A DNA stretch of 64,000 bases from Flagellimonas maritima (GTDB lineage Bacteria; Bacteroidota; Bacteroidia; Flavobacteriales; Flavobacteriaceae). Numbering within the stretch: position 1 is the first letter of the stretch; each line of letters opens with the position of its first letter. The stretch lies in contig NZ_CP030104.1 in assembly GCF_003269425.1 (NCBI RefSeq), forward strand, positions 558,001 through 622,000, written 5' to 3'. The notes below the pieces were generated by a model. It had not been told where the DNA came from and did not search any database. It worked only from the letters and a program-made list of their open reading frames with translations. The position numbers were made by a program, and so were the translations under genes. This document shows, piece after piece, positions 36,828 through 44,813 of the stretch.

Positions 36828-37517
36828 ATGACTCAAGAGTTTATACAGTTTTGTAAAGACCACTTTTACATTCCATTGTACTTAATTACATGGGCAGTAG
36901 CAGTATATCGATATAGAAGATATTTTGATACTGTGTTAAAGTATCTTCCCATACTTATAATTTATACTTTTTTTACAGAGCTTTTAGGTTATTTTATAAA
37001 GAATCATGATGATTTTCAATTTTTCTCAGATGATAGATATGATTGGCACAATGTTATTATTTATAACATTTATCAAATAGTATTTTTTCTCTTTTTTTAT
37101 TGGGTTTATTGGAAGACCATCACCAATAAGTCTTCAAAAAAGATTATTAAATATGGAGCCTTCGTATGTTTACTATCCTACATTGTTAGTGCTTTCTTTC
37201 AAAATCCTTTGCACGAACAATTAAATTATGCCCATGCTGTTGGCTCATTAATTTTGATTTTCGCTTTAATCCTTTATTTTAATGAAAAAAGGGCTGAGAA
37301 AAATCCTTTTTCCCAAAAACACAATTTATTATTTTGGGTTGGTCTAGGGTTATTTATTTTTTATGTGGTATTTCCATTTATTTTACTTTCGGATTATTTA
37401 AACTTGAATATCTCACTACAGTTTCAATTAAGGACAATTTTGTTGGTCGCTATAGTTTTAATGTATTCCCTATTTATGATTGGATTAGTATTGGGTAAAA
37501 GAAAAGCATTTAGATAG
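36828..37517 (+). CDS. Hypothetical polytopic membrane protein
   Basis: A 229-residue inner-membrane protein with six or seven predicted helices (for example YIPLYLITWAVAVYRYR, NIYQIVFFLFFYWVYWKTI, LLFWVGLGLFIFYVVFPF, TILLVAIVLMYSLFMIGLV). It is rich in Phe and Tyr. I do not recognise a family motif; the layout recalls small seven-helix proteins of unknown function found in Bacteroidota. It lies 5 bases after the lipoprotein gene. Confidence 0.65.
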   Translation: MTQEFIQFCKDHFYIPLYLITWAVAVYRYRRYFDTVLKYLPILIIYTFFTELLGYFIKNHDDFQFFSDDRYDWHNVIIYNIYQIVFFLFFYWVYWKTITNKSSKKIIKYGAFVCLLSYIVSAFFQNPLHEQLNYAHAVGSLILIFALILYFNEKRAEKNPFSQKHNLLFWVGLGLFIFYVVFPFILLSDYLNLNISLQFQLRTILLVAIVLMYSLFMIGLVLGKRKAFR

Positions 37518-37611
37518 TGTCAGAATACGGTTCGTCCATTAAAATTTACAAATGGGAAATCAATTAAGTTGAAATTTTTGGATTTTTTCTTCCTTTGGAA
37601 AAAATAAAATT

Positions 37612-38004
37612 ATGACCACTACCTATCTATTTTTAATGTATGTCCATATTATTACGGTTGTTCCATGTATTTTTTTAGGAGCATATCTCTTAATCGTAAA
37701 AAAAGGGACGAAATATCATAGATCCATCGGAAAAATTTACATGATCTTAATGTTCTTTACCGCATTTATATCACTTTTTCTACCAGCTCAAGTAGGAAAC
37801 CAATTCTTGAATCATTTCGGCTTTATCCATCTATTTAGTTTTTTAACTTTGTATACTGTACCCACTGCAATTATGGCGATAAGAAGAGGGAAGATAAAAG
37901 TTCACAAACGAAAAATGATTTTGTTATATTTTGGAGCCTTAATTATTGCCGGTGGATTTACTTTAGCACCAGGAAGATATTTAAATGAGGTCTTTTTTGG
38001 ATAA
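37612..38004 (+). CDS. DUF2306-like small membrane protein
   Basis: A 130-residue protein with four transmembrane helices. The pattern fits DUF2306: a first helix with a His (MYVHIITVVPCIFLGAYLL), then KKGTKYHRSIGKIYMILM, HFGFIHLFSFLTLYTVPTA, and KVHKRKMILLYFGALIIAG. Conserved His residues near the membrane faces (YHR, HKR) suggest a heme or metal site but this is inference. It stands 94 bases after the previous gene on the same strand and converges on rpsT. Confidence 0.7.
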   Translation: MTTTYLFLMYVHIITVVPCIFLGAYLLIVKKGTKYHRSIGKIYMILMFFTAFISLFLPAQVGNQFLNHFGFIHLFSFLTLYTVPTAIMAIRRGKIKVHKRKMILLYFGALIIAGGFTLAPGRYLNEVFFG

Positions 38005-38050
38005 ATTGATTAGAAATTCTTTGTCTCGTTAAATCTAATATATAGAAAAT

Positions 38051-38080
38051 AAAAAAGCGCCCTAGTATGGAGCGCTTTCT
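38051..38080. terminator. Terminator between DUF2306-like gene and rpsT
   Basis: AAAGCGC (38054-38060) pairs with GCGCTTT (38072-38078) around an 11-base loop. Six As on its left give a six-U tail for transcripts of rpsT (minus strand); the right side, CTTTCT, is a weaker tail for the plus strand. Confidence 0.75.
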
Positions 38081-38103
38081 ATAAATTAAAAACCGTAGAA
38101 AAT

Positions 38104-38355
38104 TTACATTGCTGCAACTCTTTTCATTAGTTTGCTTTTTAAATTTGAAGCTTTATTATCATGTATGATATTGCGCTTAGCAAGCTTATCTATCATTCCA
38201 ACAACTGTTGGCAATAGTGTTAGGGCAGTTTTTTTATCCTCTTCGCTTCGCAACTTTTTGATTGCGTTACGAACTGTTTTATGCTGATATCTATTGCGCA
38301 AACGAACTGCTTCGTTTCTTCTAATTCTTTTTAATGCTGACTTGTGATTTGCCAT
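38104..38355 (-). CDS. rpsT: 30S ribosomal protein S20
   Basis: An 83-residue, strongly basic helical protein with the S20 signature: [20 protein letters not shown] at the start, [15 protein letters not shown], and [19 protein letters not shown] near the end. It binds 16S rRNA early in 30S assembly. Single-gene unit ending at the 38051-38080 hairpin; two tRNA-Glu genes lie upstream on the same strand. Confidence 0.97.
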   Translation of the reverse strand: MANHKSALKRIRRNEAVRLRNRYQHKTVRNAIKKLRSEEDKKTALTLLPTVVGMIDKLAKRNIIHDNKASNLKSKLMKRVAAM

Positions 38356-38443
38356 TCTTTAATAATTATGAGTTATGTTATAAAATCAGTATTGTTTCTG
38401 AGTTTTAGATTAAACTCCAAATTCTGAACTTATAACTTTATTG

Positions 38444-38515
38444 TAGCCCGTAGGGGAATCGAACCCCTGTTACCAGGATGAAAACCTGGCGTCCTAACCC
38501 CTAGACGAACGGGCC
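38444..38515 (-). tRNA. tRNA-Glu (anticodon TTC), copy 1
   Basis: Read on the minus strand: acceptor GGCCCGT / ACGGGCT (first pair G-T), D arm, anticodon stem CCAGG with loop TTTTCAT giving anticodon TTC, and T arm with loop GTTCGATTCC-type sequence. 72 bases including the discriminator A; CCA is not encoded. It is identical to copy 2, 85 bases away. Confidence 0.95.
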
Positions 38516-38600
38516 GTTATGATAAATAATCAAGAACAAAAAGATATTTTCTTATCCTATTGAACCTTGATCAATTTTACCAATATTTCATTGAACTTAG

Positions 38601-38672
38601 TAGCCCGTAGGGGAATCGAACCCCTGTTACCAGGATGAAAACCTGGCGTCCTAACCCCTAGACGAACGGGCC
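38601..38672 (-). tRNA. tRNA-Glu (anticodon TTC), copy 2
   Basis: Base-for-base identical to the copy at 38444-38515 with the same anticodon TTC, while the flanks differ. Both are on the minus strand, downstream of proS, and may be processed from one transcript with rpsT. Confidence 0.95.
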
Positions 38673-38746
38673 GGGTGCATAATTGCGGATGCAAAAATAC
38701 AATTATTTTTAAGTCTTGCAATAGTAATTATTATTTTTTGAGCCTT

Positions 38747-40222
38747 TTAATAGGCCTTTGCAAACAGTACTCTTTGGGTGGATGGTTTTCCTGTTACCAT
38801 ACATTTACCTTCCTCTTTTTCAACATCTAAAGGAATGCACCGTATTGTAGCTTTGGTTTCCTCTTTGATCTTATCTTCGGTAGTTATGGTGCCGTCCCAA
38901 TGAGCGGAAACAAATCCTCCTTTTTCTTCTATAATTCTCTTAAATTCATCATATGAATCCACCTTGGAGATATGGTGTTTTCTATAATCAAAAGCTTTTT
39001 TATAAATATTCTCTTGAATCTCATCCATAAGAGATTCTATTTTATTTATGATTTCCTCAGATTTTACGGATTCTTTCTGTAATGTATCACGCCTAGCGAC
39101 TTCATAGGTATCGTTTTCTAAATCTCGTTGACCTATAGCTAAGCGTACGGGAACCCCTTTTAATTCATACTCATTGAATTTAAATCCTGGTTTATGTGTA
39201 TCTCGCTTATCAAATTTTACAGAAATTCCTTTGGAACGAAGCTCTTTTACCAAAGGCTCGACTTTTTTGGAAATAGCCTCCAATTGCTCCAAGCCCTTAT
39301 AAATAGGGATTATCACCACTTGAATAGGTGCCAACTTAGGTGGAAGCACCAAGCCATTATCATCACTGTGCGTCATCACCAATGCTCCCATCAATCTGGT
39401 GGATACTCCCCAAGAAGTTGCCCATACATATTCTTGCTTACCTTCTTTATTGGCAAACTTTACATCAAAGGCTTTTGCGAAATTCTGCCCCAAGAAATGG
39501 GAAGTTCCAGCTTGAAGAGCCTTCCCGTCTTGCATTAGTGCTTCAATACAATAAGTTTCTATGGCACCCGCAAAACGTTCGCTTTCTGTTTTGGTACCCT
39601 TTATGACAGGAACAGCCATGTGTTCTTCGGCAAATTCTGCATAAATGTGCATCATTTGCTCCGCTTCCTCAATAGCTTCTTGTCTTGTAGCATGAGCTGT
39701 GTGCCCTTCTTGCCATAAGAATTCGGCAGTTCTCAAAAACAACCTCGTACGCATTTCCCAACGCACTACATTTGCCCATTGATTGATCAACAGTGGCAGA
39801 TCCCTATAAGATTGGATCCATCTTCTATAAGTGTCCCAAATTATTGTTTCTGATGTAGGTCTTACAATCAATTCTTCTTCAAGTTTGGCATCTTCGTCCA
39901 CTACAATTCCACTACCATCTTCGGCATTTTTCAATCGATAGTGCGTTACAACCGCACATTCTTTTGCAAAACCTTCTACATGACTTGCCTCCTTGCTTAA
40001 ATAGGATTTCGGTATAAACAACGGAAAATAAGCATTCTCATGCCCTGTCTCCTTAAACATTTTGTCCAGTTGGGCCTGCATCTTTTCCCATATTGCAAAG
40101 CCATAGGGCTTAATGACCATACAGCCCCTTACTCCAGAATTCTCAGCTAAATCTGCCTTTACTACAAGCTCGTTATACCACTTGGAATAATCATCGCTAC
40201 GACTCGTTAATTTTTTACCCAT
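38747..40222 (-). CDS. proS: Prolyl-tRNA synthetase, archaeal/eukaryotic type
   Basis: A 491-residue class II synthetase of the short (ProS type 3) group: no editing insertion between motifs 2 and 3. Visible are [17 protein letters not shown], motif 2 [21 protein letters not shown], motif 3 [19 protein letters not shown], the anticodon-binding domain [14 protein letters not shown], and a C-terminal zinc-domain-like end ([19 protein letters not shown]). Bacteroidota typically carry this type. It is divergent from the GWG-rich lipoprotein gene and precedes two tRNA-Glu genes. Confidence 0.96.
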   Translation of the reverse strand: MGKKLTSRSDDYSKWYNELVVKADLAENSGVRGCMVIKPYGFAIWEKMQAQLDKMFKETGHENAYFPLFIPKSYLSKEASHVEGFAKECAVVTHYRLKNAEDGSGIVVDEDAKLEEELIVRPTSETIIWDTYRRWIQSYRDLPLLINQWANVVRWEMRTRLFLRTAEFLWQEGHTAHATRQEAIEEAEQMMHIYAEFAEEHMAVPVIKGTKTESERFAGAIETYCIEALMQDGKALQAGTSHFLGQNFAKAFDVKFANKEGKQEYVWATSWGVSTRLMGALVMTHSDDNGLVLPPKLAPIQVVIIPIYKGLEQLEAISKKVEPLVKELRSKGISVKFDKRDTHKPGFKFNEYELKGVPVRLAIGQRDLENDTYEVARRDTLQKESVKSEEIINKIESLMDEIQENIYKKAFDYRKHHISKVDSYDEFKRIIEEKGGFVSAHWDGTITTEDKIKEETKATIRCIPLDVEKEEGKCMVTGKPSTQRVLFAKAY

Positions 40223-40316
40223 CTACATAAGTTTGGCACAAAACTTGTGACTTAATCATCAAAATAGTTCGGTAAAACTAACTATTTTTAATATGTTCAA
40301 CAATAAAAATTGTGCG

Positions 40317-41657
40317 ATGATAAAGTCTTTACACACCTCTAAATTTCAAATATCAGCTATAGTTGTTATGGCTGCTCTCTTAATGGTCTCCTGCGGATCA
40401 TATCAACAAGCTTCTTATTACGAGGATGATGGGATTTATTCCAATAATAATCGTGTGGTACAGGTAGAAAAAAGACCTGCACAGGCTGTAAGGGTCGAAA
40501 AAGAGGAAAGCGACGTATATGGTGACTATTTTGGCCAAAAGGCAAATGAGTATGATGAAATTTTAGATAATGAAATTTTTACTGATGTTGATAGTTATTA
40601 CAGTGGTGCTGTAAGTGACAGTATTCCCTTAGGTGAACAAACAGATTATTTTGCAAATAATAATACCTATAATGGTAATCCAGGTTGGGGAGATAATCCT
40701 ACAAACCTAACTGTAAACATTTATGACAACAACTGGGGCGGTGGCTTTGGTTGGGGCTGGAACGATCCTTGGCTTTGGAACAATTGGGGCTGGGGCGGTG
40801 GCTTTGGCTGGGGCTGGAACAACCCATGGGGATGGAACCGTTGGGGCTGGGGCGGTGGACTTGGTTGGGGCGGTGGCTTTGGTTGGGGCGGCGGCTGGGG
40901 CTGGGGTGCTGGTCTTGGATGGGGCTGGGCCGGTGGCTGGGGAAACCCTTATTGGGGTGGTGCCTGGGGCTGGAACGGTTACAATGGTCGTGGCTTCAAT
41001 AATGGCTATGCGTACAATAGGACCAGAAGGGGATATTCCAATACTGTTATACCTGGAACAGCTATCCGTGGACGATCTAATTTAAATACAAGGGGGAGAT
41101 CTAATCTTGCATCCAGAAGTAATGGTTATTCTTCAAGATATAGAACAAGTAATAGTGGTCGATCTAATGTAAGTAGAAGTGCGTCATCTGGCAGAAGTTC
41201 GAGAACATATAGTGGTGCCAGTAATGCAAGAAGAACTGTTAGTGCAGATGCTGTCGCCAGAAATAGAAACTACAGATCAAGTAGAAGTACTAGAACTTCA
41301 CCTAGTTATAGCAACAATTCAAGAACTGGCCGTTCTTATGGAACTTCTCCATCTTCAAGAACAAGGACCAGCGGCACTTATAGAAGTGGTAGCACCAATA
41401 GAAATTCGTCTTCCGGTTATAGAACATCTGGCAGGAGTACCAGAAGTTACCAATCATCATACCAATCATCAGGAAGAACTGCGCCTAGAAGCAGTAATTA
41501 TAGCAGATCATCAAGTGGCTCAAGAAGTAGCGGTAGTTACAGAAGTTCCGGTGGAAGTTCAAGAAGTTCTGGCAGCTATAGAAGCTCAGGAGGTGGGTCT
41601 AGCAGGTCCTCAGGTTCTAGATCATCCGGTAGGAGCGGTGGTGGTAGAAGACGTTAA
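40317..41657 (+). CDS. Low-complexity lipoprotein: Gly/Trp-rich block followed by Ser/Arg-rich tail
   Basis: Starting at ATG 40317 (a start at 40293 is also possible) gives 446 residues with a lipoprotein signal (lipobox LMVSC). Residues about 20-130 are acidic and Tyr/Asn-rich. A block at about 140-235 is almost only Gly, Trp, Asn, with repeats such as GWGGGFGWGWN. The last 200 residues are Ser/Arg/Gly/Tyr repeats (SRSSGSYRSSGGSSR), strongly basic. Similar proteins occur in many flavobacteria beside proS and the OmpP1-like gene. No fold or function can be assigned; the aromatic and cationic blocks could bind polyanions, outer membrane or peptidoglycan. Repetitive coding DNA produces long spurious frames on the same strand. 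Confidence 0.8.
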   Translation: MIKSLHTSKFQISAIVVMAALLMVSCGSYQQASYYEDDGIYSNNNRVVQVEKRPAQAVRVEKEESDVYGDYFGQKANEYDEILDNEIFTDVDSYYSGAVSDSIPLGEQTDYFANNNTYNGNPGWGDNPTNLTVNIYDNNWGGGFGWGWNDPWLWNNWGWGGGFGWGWNNPWGWNRWGWGGGLGWGGGFGWGGGWGWGAGLGWGWAGGWGNPYWGGAWGWNGYNGRGFNNGYAYNRTRRGYSNTVIPGTAIRGRSNLNTRGRSNLASRSNGYSSRYRTSNSGRSNVSRSASSGRSSRTYSGASNARRTVSADAVARNRNYRSSRSTRTSPSYSNNSRTGRSYGTSPSSRTRTSGTYRSGSTNRNSSSGYRTSGRSTRSYQSSYQSSGRTAPRSSNYSRSSSGSRSSGSYRSSGGSSRSSGSYRSSGGGSSRSSGSRSSGRSGGGRRR

Positions 41658-41692
41658 CCACTAAAATTTATCAAAAACTAAAATCAGAACAA

Positions 41693-43192
41693 ATGAAAAG
41701 AGTCTCAACTTTCATACTGTTATTTGCATGCGCATACGTAAGTGCCCAAAATATTAATGATGTACTTAGATATAGTATAGACAATACACTTGGAACCGCA
41801 AGGTTTCAGGCCATGAGTGGTGCTTTTGGTGCATTGGGAGGGGATTTATCCTCTCTAAATGTAAATCCTGCCGGTTCCGCTGTTTTCAATTTTAGCCAGT
41901 TTACTATATCAGGTTCCAATTACAATAGAACCAATGAGGCTTCATTTGGAAATTCAACAATTGAAACAGAGTTAAATTCTTTGGAACTGAACCAATTGGG
42001 AGGTGTATTTGTTTTCAAATCAAATGATAGCAATTGGAAGAAAATTGCACTGGCATTTAATTATGACATGGTACAAAATTTTGATAATGAATTTTCCGTT
42101 TCTGGAAATACCAATCAAGGAATTGATAATTATTTTTTGAACTTTGCACAAGGCCAAGCACTTGGGCCTTTACGAGTTCAAGAAGGAGAGTTTATTGAAG
42201 ATGCGTATTTGGATATTGGCTCAAACCTTGGTTTTGGGGCACAGCAGGCGTTTCTTGGATTTCAGGCAGGTATAATAGAACCAACTGAAGATGATGATGA
42301 GAACACTTCTTATTTCTCCAATGCGGAATATTCCAATGTAAATCAAGATTATCTGCAGAGAACTACGGGGTTCAACAGTAAATTTACAGCAAACTTTGCA
42401 GGACAATACCAAGAAAATTTATATTTGGGAGCTTCCTTAAACTTCCATTCAATACTCTACGAGCGTTTGACCCTTTTGGATGAAAATGGTTATGATGCTG
42501 AATCCCCTGTGCAGTTTACAACTTTTGACAATTTACTTCGTACAGAAGGATACGGCTTTTCCTTTAGTGTTGGAGCCATAGCCAAATTAAATGACAATAT
42601 AAGGGTTGGCGGTAGCTATCAGTCGCCTACATGGTATGAGTTAACTGATGATACATCACAACGGATCAATTCAACACTAGCAGAACCGGATATTGATTTT
42701 ATCGATTTTAGACTTGTAAATCTTTTTGAGGAATATAGAATAATGACTCCTGGTAAACTAACCGGAAGCGTAGCGGTTATCTTTGGTAAAGATGGGCTTT
42801 TGAGTTTTGATTACGGATACCAAGATATGTCACAAGCAGAACTGCGCCCAAATACTGATCCAAATTTTACGGCTGAAAATGATTTTATTGCAAACGAATT
42901 GGGAGTTGTCAACACATATAGGGTCGGTGGAGAATTTAGGATTGATGATGTAAGCCTTCGAGCTGGATATAGATATGAAGACAGTCCTTATGAGAATGGA
43001 GAGATTATTGGTGACTTAATGGGCTATTCAGGGGGAATCGGTTATAATTTTGGTGGAAGCAGATTGGATTTGGGGTTTAACAGATCAGAACAAGATGTCA
43101 ATACTTTCCTATTCGATTCAGGTGTTAACAGCTCTGCTATGATAAATAGAATTAATACAAATGTCACTCTAGGTTTTACCTTAAAGTTTTAA
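41693..43192 (+). CDS. OmpP1/FadL-like outer-membrane transport protein
   Basis: A 499-residue outer-membrane beta-barrel with signal peptide (ILLFACAYVSAQ). The N-terminus shows the FadL-family block (GTARFQAMSGAFGALGGDLSSLNVNPAGSAVF), which forms the hatch region. The rest is alternating beta strands ending in TNVTLGFTLKF with a C-terminal Phe as expected for BAM substrates. Relatives transport hydrophobic compounds such as fatty acids or aromatics. It follows the GWG-rich lipoprotein by 35 bases and both may form one operon, ended by the hairpin at 43216. Confidence 0.9.
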   Translation: MKRVSTFILLFACAYVSAQNINDVLRYSIDNTLGTARFQAMSGAFGALGGDLSSLNVNPAGSAVFNFSQFTISGSNYNRTNEASFGNSTIETELNSLELNQLGGVFVFKSNDSNWKKIALAFNYDMVQNFDNEFSVSGNTNQGIDNYFLNFAQGQALGPLRVQEGEFIEDAYLDIGSNLGFGAQQAFLGFQAGIIEPTEDDDENTSYFSNAEYSNVNQDYLQRTTGFNSKFTANFAGQYQENLYLGASLNFHSILYERLTLLDENGYDAESPVQFTTFDNLLRTEGYGFSFSVGAIAKLNDNIRVGGSYQSPTWYELTDDTSQRINSTLAEPDIDFIDFRLVNLFEEYRIMTPGKLTGSVAVIFGKDGLLSFDYGYQDMSQAELRPNTDPNFTAENDFIANELGVVNTYRVGGEFRIDDVSLRAGYRYEDSPYENGEIIGDLMGYSGGIGYNFGGSRLDLGFNRSEQDVNTFLFDSGVNSSAMINRINTNVTLGFTLKF

Positions 43193-43215
43193 CGTTTTTT
43201 TATAAAAAAATTAAG

Positions 43216-43250
43216 AGACCGGAACAAGTAAATATTGACCGGTCTTTTTT
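43216..43250. terminator. Terminator between convergent genes
   Basis: AGACCGG (43216-43222) pairs with CCGGTCT (43239-43245) across a 16-base loop and is followed by a T run to 43250. It lies between the OmpP1-like gene and the end of the T9SS substrate gene. Confidence 0.7.
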
Positions 43251-43252
43251 AT

Positions 43253-44698
43253 TTATCGAACCAAAGAAAAATGCCTTCTGACCGAACGCGCCACTACAAC
43301 GCCTTCGTCGTCTCGATTATAATCCAACCGAAACCAATAATCAGATGATGGTAATTGTCTACCATTGAACGTCCCATCCCATCCACCGTTAATATCCAGT
43401 TCTTTCAATAACTTTCCATAGCGATCAAAAATATAAACAGTAGGATTTGTAAGCGTTTCGATGCCCAAAACGTTCCAATTATCATGAATGCCATCCCCGT
43501 TTGGTGTGAAGAATTTTGGATAGCCCACAACTAAAAATTCAATAGGCTCTGTAGTACCACAACCATTTTTGTCATTGATAATAACTGTATTAATCCCTGG
43601 AGGTACGTCAAAGAACTGCGGGTCATCTTGAAATTCCCCGTCATTGATGGCATATTCGTAATCGCCATCACCCAAAGGCACAACTTCTATATTGTAGGGG
43701 TCAGTTTGGTCACTGTTCACCAAATCATCAATAACTCGCACTTCGTCCAATTCGGGAACTCCATAAAAAGTAATTAGAATATCATCCGTAATAATAGTTG
43801 CCAACGTAGTTTCTATAGTAACACGGTAACGCCCAGAATTTGGACTTGTGACCGTTATCTCAGTTGCAGCAGGGCCACTGGCCAATACAGTTTCGTAAGT
43901 GCCATCATCATCCGCATCCAATTCCCATGTAACATTGGCAATGGCGGGTCCGGCTGGAGAATTTAAAGCACTCAAAATTATATCCGGGTCACCTTCGCAT
44001 GCTATAATATCCAATCCCAAGAACTCATCACGCAGCGTACAATCTAGAGCTGTATTTTGGTCTTCGTCCACAGAACTACCAGTAAATGTTAGAGAAAATG
44101 GTTCTGCATCACCATCAAAGTTTGTATTGTAATTATTTATATACAAATAGTAGATTTCTCCTGCTATAACATCCAACCATTCATCATAGGTATTTTGGCT
44201 ACCCTTTACAAAAGGTGCTCCTTCCCTCCCATTTACAGGGTTGACCCCTATTCCTGTAAAACCAGTATCGTTTACTTCATAATTGCAACGTATGGGCTGT
44301 GCCGAACCATCTCCCACTATGGTACAAAAATTTTGTCCCGTGGTCTGGTCAAATGGTCCATATAACGCAAAATCCAATTCAGATGTAAGTATGCCGCCAG
44401 GTGTGACGGGAAGTGCCTCTAGGTCAAAACCTATTTGTCCATCGGTTCCTGCCCTAAAAACATACCATGAGGTGTTGTTTTCTATATTTGCAGAACTAAC
44501 ACTGCCTTTTTCCAGACATCCTGATTGTGTTATTACTTCGGGGTCAAAGTCATCTATGTCGCCACTACCGTCGGTAAATGATAAAATTGGCGCATCTGCG
44601 CAAACAGGTATTGCCGTTCTACAATCACCTGAATTTTGAGCGCTTGCTCCAATGGAAAAAAGAAATAAACAACAGATAGCGCTGTACAGAGCTCTCAT
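43253..44698 (-). CDS. T9SS type B sorting domain protein A
   Basis: A 481-residue secreted protein: signal peptide (CCLFLFSIGASAQ); an N-terminal module with paired Cys (GDCRTAIPVCADAPIL ... GCLEKGSVSS ... NNTSWYVFRAGTDGQIGFD) to about 210; an Ig-like region about 230-310; a SprB-like beta region; and the gliding-motility-associated C-terminal domain about 395-481 (FFTPNGDGIHDNWNVLGI, VYIFDRYGKLL, GWDGTFNG, DYWFRLDY). Type IX substrates are exported across the outer membrane by this domain. It is paralogous in layout to the next gene, with 115 bases between them. Function of the N-terminal module is not known to me. Confidence 0.92.
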   Translation of the reverse strand: MRALYSAICCLFLFSIGASAQNSGDCRTAIPVCADAPILSFTDGSGDIDDFDPEVITQSGCLEKGSVSSANIENNTSWYVFRAGTDGQIGFDLEALPVTPGGILTSELDFALYGPFDQTTGQNFCTIVGDGSAQPIRCNYEVNDTGFTGIGVNPVNGREGAPFVKGSQNTYDEWLDVIAGEIYYLYINNYNTNFDGDAEPFSLTFTGSSVDEDQNTALDCTLRDEFLGLDIIACEGDPDIILSALNSPAGPAIANVTWELDADDDGTYETVLASGPAATEITVTSPNSGRYRVTIETTLATIITDDILITFYGVPELDEVRVIDDLVNSDQTDPYNIEVVPLGDGDYEYAINDGEFQDDPQFFDVPPGINTVIINDKNGCGTTEPIEFLVVGYPKFFTPNGDGIHDNWNVLGIETLTNPTVYIFDRYGKLLKELDINGGWDGTFNGRQLPSSDYWFRLDYNRDDEGVVVARSVRRHFSLVR

Positions 44699-44813
44699 AG
44701 AATTTTGGGGCTAAAGGTTATTCTATAATCTAACCTAGATAACTTGGTAAAACACATTTTTATTATTTTTCACCCCAAAAAATATGCAGTTAATCGATAA
44801 AATGCACATTATA

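Noticed and set aside
40723..41664. Long overlapping plus-strand frames inside the GWG/SR-rich lipoprotein gene
   Set aside because: They arise from the repetitive GC-rich coding DNA; they lack sensible starts and show only shifted repeats, while the main frame has a signal peptide and lipobox.
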